Positions 9,023 through 18,423 of a stretch of 64,000 nucleotides of DNA are shown in pieces; the stretch's first letter is position 1; every line of letters begins with the position of its first letter. The notes beneath the pieces were generated by a model, which was not told the origin of the DNA, ran no database searches, and worked only from the letters and a program-made list of their open reading frames with translations. The position numbers and the translations under genes are program-made. Source of the DNA: an uncultured Lachnospiraceae bacterium (lineage in GTDB: Bacteria; Bacillota; Clostridia; Lachnospirales; Lachnospiraceae); NCBI GenBank assembly GCA_902493385.1, contig CABUPO010000001.1, positions 372,001 to 436,000 of the forward strand, read 5' to 3'.

Positions 9023-12000
9023 ACCGCTCACCCCATTCCTTCCATATCTCATCTTCATCTACCGGTTTAAATTTTTTATATGAATTTCCTTTAAATTTAG
9101 CATCAAACCCACACACTGCTTTGTATTTACAATATGTGCAGGCTTTTTCATTTCCCAGCATGTAAGGATGTATTGACGTGTCGCCCGACATTATTTTTTC
9201 GGCAAACGAAAGCATCTTATCCTTAGCCGCAGATGTAAGATACTTAAAATAAGGCTCCGGTATCACATCTGACCGCCGTTTGTCAAAATGACCGTCCTTT
9301 GCAACAGCTGCCTTTATTACCTCCGATACGGCGCCGCAGTTAAGTCCGGACCCGCTGTCTCCCAGATTAGTATCAATAAGATACGGCGCCGGTGGTTTTT
9401 CATTTACGGGTCCGCGCATAACGAATGCGCCCTCTCTCTTTTTATCCTCCTCAAAAACCGGGTCGTTTATATGAAAATAAAGTATTCCTGCCGGAACTAT
9501 GGTCTTGTCAGGATATGCATTTTTAAGCACGTCGCCCGCTGCAAGAAGATACACTGAAAGCTGAAGATTTAAGCCGTAATAAAGCTTACCGGCGTCAAAC
9601 ACATGCTCTCCCGATTTATAATCTATTATTTTTACATATACCTTATCATCTTCTTCACATATATCTATTCTGTCAATTTTACCGGTAAGATGCATCATAT
9701 TTCCATTATCAAGCTGATAATTTAAGGACGGCGCGCCTGTAATTCTGTCAAAAGAAACCTCGTATGCCATCTGTTCAAATTTCCCGGCCTTCATATGGCT
9801 GCAAAGCGCGCAAAGCGCGCTTTCCGATACACGCATTATTCTTTCCTTCATATAAGAATACCGTCCGGTACTGTCCATTACGCCGTTACCGTATTCCGTA
9901 CATACAAGCGAAGCAATCTCTGAAGTCCATTCCTTTATAACTGCATCGTCAAGTGCACGCCAGCTGATTTTTTCTGCATTAAGACGCCGCGAAAAGCCTT
10001 CAATTATTTTATGGAAAATATTTCCTATATCAGGGATATCTATCTTATATTCTTTTCTTTCCTGAAGCATAAGACCATATCTGAGAAAATGCGCGAACGC
10101 ACAGGCTCCGAACTTCTCAAGCCGGCTTATGCTGCTGATAATCTCTTTACTGTATAAAAGTCCGGCGGCCTCCTGAGAAATCATACTGCTCTCCCCTGTA
10201 TAAAACGCACTTTCAAACAGCGCTTTATTATCCGTATACTCCATAAAATTCCCGTGAAGTATTGCAAAGCATTCCTCAAAACCGTATTCCTCATTTCCAG
10301 CCGCATATTCCCTGAGCGACTTTATCCAATAGGATTTGCCCTTATCAATTCCCAGCTTCCCGTACACGCCTTCATTTCTGTAATCACGTTCTGTCTGTAT
10401 ATCGCCTATTATGTCCTTTATCTGTCTGATAAAGGATGAAGGAGCCATCTCCTCGCCCTTACACGACCTCAGACTGTATGAAATATACAGCATTTCAGAC
10501 GGTTTCGTTGCGTTAAGATACAAATAAAACCTTTCGCTGAATACTCTTTCTCTCGCAGTTGGCGCAAGCATAGCTTTGCACTTTTCAAGATACTCCCTTT
10601 CCATATCCGAAAGAAACCCACCGCCGCTAACGCTTTTAGGAACAATTCCCTCATTAACGCCTGCAAAGAAAAGCGCTTTAATATGCTTAAGTCTCGTACG
10701 TGAAATATCCCCGACTATAACGGCGTCTGTTCCAATTGGGATAACCCCGACGTCGGCTTCGGTAATTCCAATCTTAAGAAGCTCCTTATATTCCTTTACG
10801 GAAAGCTCTTCATCTCCCATAAGCTCCGCCATCTGCTCTAAAAGCCCAATAAATATCCTGTAAATCTGCTCATATTCTTTTTTGCAGTATGGATTATTAT
10901 TCTTTCCGTATTCTTCCGCTATCTCATTGACAGCTTCTTCTATTCTGTTCTCAGAAATAAATGTATATAAAGCAAGCGTATAATCAGTGACAGTCACTGC
11001 ATCCTTCATTCTGTTTACGAACGGCATTATAAGCTCCGTAAGCTTTATTCTTAACGCGTTAAGCTCATCCGTACTTTTCCACTGCATATTCCACAGATTA
11101 TTGCCCCTTATCCCGGTCGCCAGCAGATAATTGTCAAGCTCATCAGTCATCTCACTGTCAAAAGAAAGATAATCCCTTACGATACCGTTTCTTAAAAATC
11201 TCATTACATTTTCATACAAAAAGCCCTGCTCAGCTATCATAAGCAGCGACAGAACCATATCTATAAAGCTGTTGCTTAATATACTTCTGTTATAATCCAT
11301 AAAATATGGTATGCCGGCATCCTCAAACTCCTCCTTCAGAAGTCTGCCATACAGCGTCATATCACCTGTGATTACGGCAATATCCCTGTACCTCATACCG
11401 CGCTCCCGTACAAGAAAGTTAATCTTCCATATTAAAAACGCACTCTCATTATACGGATTCTCAGCCTCATATATATGAACAGCATGATTTTCTGTAAAAT
11501 CTGTGCTTTGCTTTTTATTCTGTCTGAAAAGATTTGCAGAAAGCTTCTGCATCTCAGGATTATTCTCAAATCTCCAGGGTATTCTGCCATTATCTTTTCC
11601 GGTCCATACAGGCTGGCACACTCTGACTCCGCATTTTTGGGCGATGTCCATACATTTTTTTATAAATGTCTTACTCATATAAAACAAATCATACGGTTTG
11701 GCAGGCATAAACGGGTCGGCGTCTCTGTCTATCGTTACGCTTATATATACATCCTTAGCCATTTTCAGCAATTTGGAAAGAAGCAGATATTGTATCGGGG
11801 TAAATCCGGTAAATCCGTTAAACACTATAACGGCGTCCTTAAGGAGCTTTGAACTGTCTGCATAATCCGCAAGGAGCTTTAGTATCTCTTCTGCAGAAAT
11901 ATAACGTTCTTCCATATAGCTTTTGTAGTATTTATATAAAAGAGAAAGGTCATAGAGCTTAGTTTTAAGAAGCGTTTTCCCCTCCGACTCTTTTCTAAGC

Positions 12001-12422
12001 CTCTCAAGCTCGTCCATATCTACGCCATACTGTAAAAACTCTGTTATAATAGATTTCATTTCTTCGACAAAACCGGCTCTTTTTATATTATTACCAAAGC
12101 TCTTCCACTCTTTCTCGTGTGAAAGAAGAAGCTTTCTTATAACCATTCCTTTGCCTTCATCTAAAAGCACCGGCGCATCAAGCGCCGGAGTTTCCGACAG
12201 CACCCTGTATGCAAGGCGCATAAAACTAAGGACATCAATATTCATGATGCCCTTAGCTTCACTTAACATTACAATATCTTTCTGAGTCTGCATTGTAAAC
12301 TGCTCCGGCACGATTATAAGATACTTACCGGAGGGTTCTTCTTTTGACAATGCGATGATGTGGTTATACAGATAATAAGTCTTACCTGAACCGCTGCTGC
12401 CAAATATCCAGTGTAATGCCAT
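9006..12422 (-). CDS. addB: ATP-dependent helicase/nuclease subunit B
   Basis: Second subunit of AddAB: an inactivated helicase fold that recognises Chi-type sites and carries its own nuclease domain. The 1138 residues start with the Walker A motif GSSGSGKT near residue 8 and end with a RecB-type nuclease (IIDYKSGEH) framed by an iron-sulfur cluster: one Cys in GACAFAHFLRYG and three in CTYCKYKAVC. I chose the second ATG (12422), which has GAGGG 7 nt upstream; the first ATG touches the ribosome site. A terminator-like hairpin (12448-12486) sits just upstream, so its transcription is not obvious: it may need read-through from the regulator gene before it. Confidence 0.96.
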   Translation of the reverse strand: MALHWIFGSSGSGKTYYLYNHIIALSKEEPSGKYLIIVPEQFTMQTQKDIVMLSEAKGIMNIDVLSFMRLAYRVLSETPALDAPVLLDEGKGMVIRKLLLSHEKEWKSFGNNIKRAGFVEEMKSIITEFLQYGVDMDELERLRKESEGKTLLKTKLYDLSLLYKYYKSYMEERYISAEEILKLLADYADSSKLLKDAVIVFNGFTGFTPIQYLLLSKLLKMAKDVYISVTIDRDADPFMPAKPYDLFYMSKTFIKKCMDIAQKCGVRVCQPVWTGKDNGRIPWRFENNPEMQKLSANLFRQNKKQSTDFTENHAVHIYEAENPYNESAFLIWKINFLVRERGMRYRDIAVITGDMTLYGRLLKEEFEDAGIPYFMDYNRSILSNSFIDMVLSLLMIAEQGFLYENVMRFLRNGIVRDYLSFDSEMTDELDNYLLATGIRGNNLWNMQWKSTDELNALRIKLTELIMPFVNRMKDAVTVTDYTLALYTFISENRIEEAVNEIAEEYGKNNNPYCKKEYEQIYRIFIGLLEQMAELMGDEELSVKEYKELLKIGITEADVGVIPIGTDAVIVGDISRTRLKHIKALFFAGVNEGIVPKSVSGGGFLSDMEREYLEKCKAMLAPTARERVFSERFYLYLNATKPSEMLYISYSLRSCKGEEMAPSSFIRQIKDIIGDIQTERDYRNEGVYGKLGIDKGKSYWIKSLREYAAGNEEYGFEECFAILHGNFMEYTDNKALFESAFYTGESSMISQEAAGLLYSKEIISSISRLEKFGACAFAHFLRYGLMLQERKEYKIDIPDIGNIFHKIIEGFSRRLNAEKISWRALDDAVIKEWTSEIASLVCTEYGNGVMDSTGRYSYMKERIMRVSESALCALCSHMKAGKFEQMAYEVSFDRITGAPSLNYQLDNGNMMHLTGKIDRIDICEEDDKVYVKIIDYKSGEHVFDAGKLYYGLNLQLSVYLLAAGDVLKNAYPDKTIVPAGILYFHINDPVFEEDKKREGAFVMRGPVNEKPPAPYLIDTNLGDSGSGLNCGAVSEVIKAAVAKDGHFDKRRSDVIPEPYFKYLTSAAKDKMLSFAEKIMSGDTSIHPYMLGNEKACTYCKYKAVCGFDAKFKGNSYKKFKPVDEDEIWKEWGERYGRQK

Positions 12423-12439
12423 ATTCATTCCCTCTGTGA

Positions 12440-12486
12440 TAAAAGAAATGCATCTGCAACCCCCGTGTTCACCGCTGCAGATGCAT
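12440..12486 (-). terminator. terminator-like hairpin between the BlaI-type gene and addB
   Basis: Perfect 11-bp arms ATGCATCTGCA (12448-12458) and TGCAGATGCAT (12476-12486) enclose a 17-nt loop. On the minus strand they are followed by TTTCTTTTAT. The hairpin ends only about 15 nt before the addB ribosome site. Confidence 0.7.
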
Positions 12487-12505
12487 AACTCTTAGACGCC
12501 AGTTA

Positions 12506-12874
12506 TTAATTCAGTGCCTTTTTCAATTCAGCTAACTGCTCACTGCTTACAGTTCCGTCGCTTAAAAGGTCTTTTGCAAATAAATTAATATCTCCATCAT
12601 CCCAAAATTCAATATGATTTTTTAACACCTCAGCCCTATAATCTGCTTCATCGATCAGAGGATGATACTTAAATGTTCTTCCCTGTCTGTAGAAATTAAG
12701 ATAACCCTTCTTAACTAAATGTGATAAATATGTAGATACTGTCTGAGGCTTCCAATCTTTCTTATACTTGCCATTAGCAATACCCATCACATTCGGAAGT
12801 GACATATCTTCATCAGATGTCCATATGCACTTCATGACTAACTGTTCCATCTCTGTTATCTTGGTAAATTTCAT
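12506..12874 (-). CDS. BlaI/MecI/CopY-family transcriptional regulator
   Basis: Winged-helix DNA-binding protein of the penicillinase-repressor family. The 122 residues show the family pattern: the start ITEMEQLVMKCIW, the recognition region KPQTVSTYLSHLVKKGYL near residues 45-65, the wing with RTFKYHPLI, and an acidic C-terminal dimerisation part. The ATG at 12874 has GGAGGGG about 6 nt upstream. No BlaR/MecR sensor protease or beta-lactamase gene is adjacent, so the target and signal are unknown. Homologues without a sensor partner control copper, ATPase or cell-wall genes. It precedes addB on the same strand, separated by a hairpin. Confidence 0.88.
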   Translation of the reverse strand: MKFTKITEMEQLVMKCIWTSDEDMSLPNVMGIANGKYKKDWKPQTVSTYLSHLVKKGYLNFYRQGRTFKYHPLIDEADYRAEVLKNHIEFWDDGDINLFAKDLLSDGTVSSEQLAELKKALN

Positions 12875-13086
12875 AATACCCCTCCTGTACTTTACGATTA
12901 GCAAATTGATATTATATGCTGATATAATACCACACTTTTTTCAATAAAGGAACCTCTAAATCATAAAATATTTATGTTTGTTCACTTTTTTCTAAAAAAA
13001 ATATCTTTTTATATGGTAATTGGTTATATATTCCTCAAAAGGCAAATATATATATACATATATACATTATAACCGGAGGAACAATT

Positions 13087-13548
13087 ATGCAAAAGACCCG
13101 AATCGTCGTCATCCGCATGAAAGAAATAATATATACGTCCATATTCGTAGGAGTAGGAATCCTTTTAATAATTCTGCTTATATTCGTCCTGAAACCAAAA
13201 GCGGCAAGGCAGAACGACCAGACTTCCGCAAGATTTAATGCGGGCATATATACGTCTACTTTATCGCTGAACAATACTGCGCTCAATCTGGAGGTGACAG
13301 TCGACCCTGACCGCATAACCTCCATAAGGCTTATTAATATAGACGACACCGTAACCACCATGTTCCCTCTTCTGAAACCTGCCCTTTCAGACCTTGAATC
13401 GCAGATTATAGAAAAACAGGGAACTACAGATATAAACATGTCAGATGACAGCCGCTATACACAGACTCTTCTGCTAAGCGAAATTGATACCATTATACAA
13501 AAAGCGTCGATAAATCAAGAAGCCACGCCTGAACCGATGCGTCGCTAG
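13087..13548 (+). CDS. membrane-anchored protein with FMN-binding-like domain
   Basis: Function not known. The 153 residues start with a short basic tail, one membrane helix (residues about 15-35, FVGVGILLIILLIFVL) and then an extracytoplasmic domain. That domain (YTSTLSLNNTALNLEVTVDPDRIT, later a QGTTDINMSDDSRYTQ stretch) has the layout of FMN_bind domains, but the Thr-rich attachment motif S(T)GAT is not clearly present, so flavin binding is uncertain. The start is well supported by GGAGG 7 nt upstream. The last 56 nt overlap the end of nadE on the opposite strand. It is divergent from the BlaI-type gene across a 212-nt gap. Confidence 0.75.
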   Translation: MQKTRIVVIRMKEIIYTSIFVGVGILLIILLIFVLKPKAARQNDQTSARFNAGIYTSTLSLNNTALNLEVTVDPDRITSIRLINIDDTVTTMFPLLKPALSDLESQIIEKQGTTDINMSDDSRYTQTLLLSEIDTIIQKASINQEATPEPMRR

Positions 13549-15421
13549 GCATTCTCCAGTCTCCACGCGGCGACAAAGCAACCGAACCAACCTTTGGACC
13601 GTCAGGAAGACACGAACGCTTAAACTGCTGTGCAAAGAATCTTTTGTAAAATGCCTGAAGCCACTTAAATATAACAGCCTTATCATATATTCCCGAAAAT
13701 GCATACGAGGCAATACGGAATATCTTTGAAGGCGTATAACCAAATCTCATTACATAATATAAAAAGAAATCATGCAGCTCATATGGTCCTACAATATCTT
13801 CCGTCTTCTGCGATATCTTACCATCCTCAGGCGGAAGCAGCTCAGGGCTTACCGGCGTATCAAGTATATCAAAAAGCACTTCTTTTAATATACGGTCCTT
13901 CGTCTCCTCTGCATAATACGAGATAAGATATCTTACAAGCGTCTTAGGCACAGAGCAATTGACGCCGTACATAGACATATGGTCGCCGTTATAAGTCGCC
14001 CATCCCAAAGCAAGCTCAGACATATCTCCTGTGCCTATTACCATTCCGCCAAGCTTATTGGCAATATCCATAAGCACCTGCGTACGTTCTCTTGCCTGAC
14101 AGTTCTCATAAGTTACATCGTGTACAGACGGGTCCTGTCCTATATCAAAAAAATGCCCGCTGACAGCTTCCCTTATATCAACCTCAATAAGTTCTGCAGA
14201 AAGACTCTGCACAAGCTTTACCGCATTGTTATAGGTTCTGTCGGTAGTACCAAAGCACGGCATAGTAACGGCGCATATATTGCTTCTGTCAATACCGGCT
14301 TCATCAAACGCCTTTGCCGTAACCAAAAGCGCAAGCGACGAATCAAGTCCTCCGGAAATTCCGATTACTGCATGCTTACAGCCTGTATGCACAAGCCTCT
14401 TTTTCAGCCCCATTGCCTGAATCGAAAGAATCTCATTACATCTTTTATCTCTCTCTGCCTTACTTCCCGGCACGAACGGTTTATTATCGATTCTGCGTGT
14501 AAGAACAGTCTCCTCTGCTTTAAGTTCAAACTCTGCTTTTTCATAACCTGCTTCATACTCATCCGTTAATTTAAAGCTCGTCATTCTTCGTCTTTCACTT
14601 ACAAGCCTTCCTATATCAAGCTCACTTATAATCATTCCGTTAGCAAATCTTTTGCTCTCAGAAAGACACGTGCCGTTCTCCGCGATAATATTATGGCCTG
14701 AAAATACAAGGTCAGTAGATGATTCCCCTTCCCCCGCGTCTGCATATATATATCCTGCAAGAAGCCTTGCCGACTGATTAAGCACAAGCGCTTTTCTGTA
14801 AACATCCTTGCCTGTGGTCTCGTCACTTGCCGAAGGATTCACAATAACCGTTGCGCCCGCAAGAGCGTGTCTGCCAGAAGGCGGTTCAGGCATCCACATA
14901 TCCTCACATATCTCAACCCCTATGGTAAGGCCAAAAACATTTGTGCATTCAAACAGAATATTACCGCCAAACAGAACCGGCGCGTCGTAACCCTCAAGCT
15001 TTATCTCGCTTACTTCTTTACTTCCCTCTTCAAAATGCCTGCGCTCATAAAATTCGGAATAATTCGGTATATTTCTCTTAGGAACCATTCCTAAAAGCTT
15101 TCCGCCGCAGAATACGGCGCATACATTATAAAGCCTTGCATTTTTCATTACCGGCAGGCCCACAAAGCATATCATATCAAATCCCTTTGAATATTCAACA
15201 AGGGCCTTAAGCGCCTCTTTTGCATCTTCTAAAAGTATATCCTGCAAAAAAAGATCTCCACAAGTGTAGCCCGTTATACAAAGTTCAGGAAATACGGCAA
15301 TCTTAACAGCTTCTTTTCTGCACTTGTCCATCTCCCTTTTAATGCTCTCCATATTATATCTGCAGTCTGCAACCTTTATATCAGGCGTAACAGCCGCCAC
15401 CTTAACAAATCCGTGTCTCAT
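13493..15421 (-). CDS. nadE: NAD+ synthase, glutamine-hydrolysing
   Basis: Makes NAD+ from nicotinic acid adenine dinucleotide, using ammonia released from glutamine by its own N-terminal domain. The 642 residues have a nitrilase-type glutaminase (FPELCITGYTCGDL near residue 45, GVEICEDMWMPEP near residue 170 with the catalytic Cys) and a C-terminal synthetase with the pyrophosphate loop ISGGLDSSLAL near residue 355. It ends with the conserved SPRGDWRMPSDAS block. The ATG has an AGAGG site 8 nt upstream, immediately after a hairpin that terminates the upstream 6S RNA region. The 3' end overlaps a convergent gene by 56 nt. Confidence 0.96.
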   Translation of the reverse strand: MRHGFVKVAAVTPDIKVADCRYNMESIKREMDKCRKEAVKIAVFPELCITGYTCGDLFLQDILLEDAKEALKALVEYSKGFDMICFVGLPVMKNARLYNVCAVFCGGKLLGMVPKRNIPNYSEFYERRHFEEGSKEVSEIKLEGYDAPVLFGGNILFECTNVFGLTIGVEICEDMWMPEPPSGRHALAGATVIVNPSASDETTGKDVYRKALVLNQSARLLAGYIYADAGEGESSTDLVFSGHNIIAENGTCLSESKRFANGMIISELDIGRLVSERRRMTSFKLTDEYEAGYEKAEFELKAEETVLTRRIDNKPFVPGSKAERDKRCNEILSIQAMGLKKRLVHTGCKHAVIGISGGLDSSLALLVTAKAFDEAGIDRSNICAVTMPCFGTTDRTYNNAVKLVQSLSAELIEVDIREAVSGHFFDIGQDPSVHDVTYENCQARERTQVLMDIANKLGGMVIGTGDMSELALGWATYNGDHMSMYGVNCSVPKTLVRYLISYYAEETKDRILKEVLFDILDTPVSPELLPPEDGKISQKTEDIVGPYELHDFFLYYVMRFGYTPSKIFRIASYAFSGIYDKAVIFKWLQAFYKRFFAQQFKRSCLPDGPKVGSVALSPRGDWRMPSDASVQAWLLDLSTLFV

Positions 15422-15440
15422 AAATATTACCTCTTATTCT

Positions 15441-15478
15441 AAAAGCTGCTGCAGTAACCCGATAGTTACTACAGCAGC
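15441..15478 (-). terminator. hairpin terminator between 6S RNA and nadE
   Basis: Arms 15445-15458 and 15465-15478 pair over 13 bp with one mismatch around a 6-nt loop. On the minus strand they are followed by TTTTAGAATAA. It lies directly before the nadE ribosome site, so it may end the upstream RNA or damp read-through into nadE. Confidence 0.6.
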
Positions 15479-15496
15479 CTGACATTGTATTATATA

Positions 15497-15692
15497 CTCC
15501 CGAAATGCCGGTCCCTGGCTTTTGACTCCTAGCATATCCGCTAGGTGGGCAACCTCACATACGCTTCTGCCATCCGTTGATAATATACTGCTTAAAAGCA
15601 GCAGTGACGGCCCGACATCTACATATAAATATTGGAATCCCGTTTAAAGTAATGTAGGTTCAAATACCAAGGTTTGTCGAACACCCCAGGAT
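15497..15692 (-). ncRNA. ssrS: 6S RNA (RNA polymerase regulator)
   Basis: A roughly 195-nt RNA in the 397-nt gap between nadE and the LRR protein gene. It starts just after an extended -10 box (TGTTATAAT; TATAAT at 15699-15694). Its ends pair: CTGGGGTG near the 5' end with CATTTCGG near 15507-15500. Inside are the TTTGAACCTACAT and AACGGGATTCC stretches and a matching ATGTAGAT arm, giving the long, interrupted hairpin typical of Firmicutes 6S RNA. Known 6S RNAs bind the housekeeping RNA polymerase by mimicking an open promoter. I assign it by length, layout and remembered consensus; a covariance-model search was not possible. The rest of the gap holds its promoter, the hairpin at 15445-15478 and an AT-rich tail toward the LRR gene. 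Confidence 0.72.
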
Positions 15693-15818
15693 GATTATAA
15701 CAAATATAATCTGTATCTATAATACAATATTCTTACAGGTAAATCAATAGCTATGCCAAAGATTATCTGCAAAAATATTATATGTCATAATGCATGTCAA
15801 TTATACATTATCCTGACA

Positions 15819-18305
15819 TCATTTTACTTTGGTATTTTTTATCTTACTGTACGAGCCGTAGGTATTGACTCCGACCACAGTTCTGTATGCTCTGACCTTA
15901 AAGTAATACGTCTTGTTCTTAGTAAGTCCCGTCTTGGTATAGCTTGTCTTTTTACCGCCTTTAACATCTTTTATCTTGGTAAAGGTTTTGCCGTCGGTAC
16001 TCATGTATATACGATAACCGCTTGCTCCGTTAATTGTTTTCCATGAAATTGCAGCCTTTCTTGTTCCGGCTTTTACAGTAATCTTTGCCTTATTAAGCCT
16101 TGTGGAAGTCTTGTATTTGGCAGAGTATTTTCCGTACTGGTTGGCATTATTTACATTAACGTATGCCCTTACTCTATAACGATATTTATTACCTGCGGTA
16201 AGTCCTGTATCAGTATATGTGTTTGTTGAGCTTCCGACAAGCTGCTTAAGGTATGCATATTTACCTGTTGCAGCATTATACTTATAGATTCTGTAGCCGC
16301 CAACCCCTGGAATGGCATCCCATGTAAGGGTAATCTGCATTTTTTTATTGCCTGTTTTTGTAAGCCCCGTAACCTGAGGAATAATTATATTAAACGACTG
16401 AATCTTAGTTCCCGCATAGTTTCCTTTGCCTGTTACTGTGACTATACCTGTTCCTACTGTACTGTTATTAAGATAGGAAAGCGTATAATCGACATCCTTT
16501 ACAAGAGTATAGGCGCCGTTCTTAATGACAACATCAGGAGTAGCAGCCGTACCTGTATATGTCTGGTCCGGAATCACTTCTGAAACCAAAGTTCCGATAT
16601 TATAGCATATTTTAAATGACTTGGTCACTGAAAATGCATATTTACCAGTTCCGGTTATTGTAACATAAGCTGTTCCGGCTGAAATGTTATTCTGATAAGT
16701 TACAATATAGTCTGTACCTTCAACTAATGTCTTTGTACCCGACTTTACAACTGGAACCGGCTTAATTTCCGTGCCAGTATAATACTGCATCGGAATATCC
16801 GAAATTTCAATATCCTGAATCTGATTATATATATTTACCGTGAATTTAGCCGACGTATATCCTTCTGCCGACGCGGTGATAACTGCTGTTCCGGCTCCAA
16901 CCGGCGTAAGCTTTCCATCTTCCGATACCTTTGCAACAGTTGCATTGCTGCTTTCCCATTTTACAGCGCAGGCTTCACCGATAAATACTGCTGAAAGAGG
17001 ATATTCGATAGTTTTATTTTCTTCTAAATACAGAGAGATTTCTGCGTTTTCCGGAACTATCATATTCTTATTAACCGGAACAATTACAAAATCTTCCTTT
17101 ATGCCATTCCCAAAATTATATACATAAGTTATTTCCTTAGGAAGCGCATTAACATCGGCCACTTTAATTTTTGCCTCTTCGCCTTCGCCTGTAAGCGCAG
17201 CGCCTAAAAGACTTTCAATCTTTGAAACATCTATACCTGTATCTTTAATATACAGCTCACCGTCTGCATTAACATAAACCTCACGGCTGCGGCCTGATAC
17301 CGCTATCTCAGTCAGCAAAGGACAATTCTTAATATCAACTGCCGCAAGACGGTTGCCTGATGCATTAATACTTTTAAGATTAGTATTAGAACTTATATCC
17401 AAATTATACAGCTCATTATCTGATACATTAAGCGTTTTAAGATTAGCAGCATTTGCAAGCGAAACATTATAAAGCATGTTATTATTAATAAGTAAAGTCT
17501 CAACTGCTTCACCTGTCGCAAATGATATAAGGTTATTGTATGAGCAGTCGACTGACTTAAGCGCTGCGTTCGCTGACAAATCAACAGCAGTAAGTCTGTT
17601 GTCTCTTATACTAAGCTCCAAAAGTCCTGTATTATTGGATAAGTCAAGTGATGTAAGCTGATTGCTTCCTGCGTTTAATGAATCAAGCGCAGTATTGGCG
17701 CTGATGTTAAGATTTACAAGCGCATTATCAGAAATATCAAGCGATACCAGCCTTGTATTGGCGGAAACGTCAATATCCTGAAGCTTATTGCCGCTTACGT
17801 CAAGCGTATCAAGAAGTATATTATCTTTTACATCTATTTCATTGAGCTCATTGCCACTGCATAAAAATGTCCGAAGCGATACTGCCTTTCCGATTACCGC
17901 CTTTGTAATGTCGTTATTAGATGCATTGATATAAGTAAGCTTTGTATTAGAAGAAACGTCAAGCTCTGTAATCTTATTGCTGCTTACATTAAGCGTCTGA
18001 AGCTCTGTAAAATATTCAATGCCCTTAAGATTAGATATATCTCTCGCCCTTAAATTAATCTGCGTAACCTTCTTACATTCGGCGTCCGTTAAAATCTTGT
18101 CTCCGTCAGTATCTATTCCAGACAAAACATATGCCCTGAACACACTGTCCGGGAAATTAGCCTCATCTACCGAAATACCTGCCTGTGCAGTCGGCGCAGG
18201 CGTCTGAAGTTCAGAAGCGTATGCCGCTGTCTGGCTAACCAGCAATCCTGCTGCAATAACACATATTCCCTGTGCTGCTTTTTTTAAAAAATTGATTTTT
18301 TCCAT
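15819..18305 (-). CDS. secreted leucine-rich-repeat protein with Ig-like and fibronectin-type domains
   Basis: Predicted extracellular binding or surface protein; ligand unknown. The 828 residues begin with a signal peptide (KK, then GICVIAAGLLVSQTAAYAS), then an EF-hand-like segment DTDGDKILTDAEC, about eleven leucine-rich repeats with a 21-residue period of the LDVSSNTxLxxL type (residues about 90-330), a BIG2-like Ig domain (VKWESSNATVAKVSEDG), two repeats beginning YTGTEIKP or YTGTAATP, and two fibronectin-III-like domains ending TKVK. No LPXTG motif or cell-wall repeats are seen, so it may be released or held non-covalently. The ATG at 18305 has GGAGG 9-10 nt upstream. Confidence 0.85.
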   Translation of the reverse strand: MEKINFLKKAAQGICVIAAGLLVSQTAAYASELQTPAPTAQAGISVDEANFPDSVFRAYVLSGIDTDGDKILTDAECKKVTQINLRARDISNLKGIEYFTELQTLNVSSNKITELDVSSNTKLTYINASNNDITKAVIGKAVSLRTFLCSGNELNEIDVKDNILLDTLDVSGNKLQDIDVSANTRLVSLDISDNALVNLNISANTALDSLNAGSNQLTSLDLSNNTGLLELSIRDNRLTAVDLSANAALKSVDCSYNNLISFATGEAVETLLINNNMLYNVSLANAANLKTLNVSDNELYNLDISSNTNLKSINASGNRLAAVDIKNCPLLTEIAVSGRSREVYVNADGELYIKDTGIDVSKIESLLGAALTGEGEEAKIKVADVNALPKEITYVYNFGNGIKEDFVIVPVNKNMIVPENAEISLYLEENKTIEYPLSAVFIGEACAVKWESSNATVAKVSEDGKLTPVGAGTAVITASAEGYTSAKFTVNIYNQIQDIEISDIPMQYYTGTEIKPVPVVKSGTKTLVEGTDYIVTYQNNISAGTAYVTITGTGKYAFSVTKSFKICYNIGTLVSEVIPDQTYTGTAATPDVVIKNGAYTLVKDVDYTLSYLNNSTVGTGIVTVTGKGNYAGTKIQSFNIIIPQVTGLTKTGNKKMQITLTWDAIPGVGGYRIYKYNAATGKYAYLKQLVGSSTNTYTDTGLTAGNKYRYRVRAYVNVNNANQYGKYSAKYKTSTRLNKAKITVKAGTRKAAISWKTINGASGYRIYMSTDGKTFTKIKDVKGGKKTSYTKTGLTKNKTYYFKVRAYRTVVGVNTYGSYSKIKNTKVK

Positions 18306-18423
18306 ATAGCATTTCCTCCCATTTATTAATCTATTGCTTATAATAGTAGACCAATATGTCATCATTATGACGGTTTCAGGGAAAATACTGCCATATTTTA
18401 GCCAAAAATAAAGTTACTACGTA

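Noticed and set aside
12506..12904. Longer form of the BlaI-type regulator starting at 12904
   Set aside because: The extra ten codons include the ribosome site itself; the ATG at 12874 has the proper spacing.
15650..15675. TAGGTTCAAATACC resembling a tRNA T-arm on the plus strand
   Set aside because: No acceptor stem, anticodon arm or CCA lies around it; it is the complement of the 6S-like TTTGAACCTACA stretch.
16900..18000. Periodic DNA similarity that could suggest a tandem repeat or CRISPR-like array
   Set aside because: The period is 63 nt in frame and codes for 21-residue leucine-rich repeats; there are no identical repeats with unique spacers.
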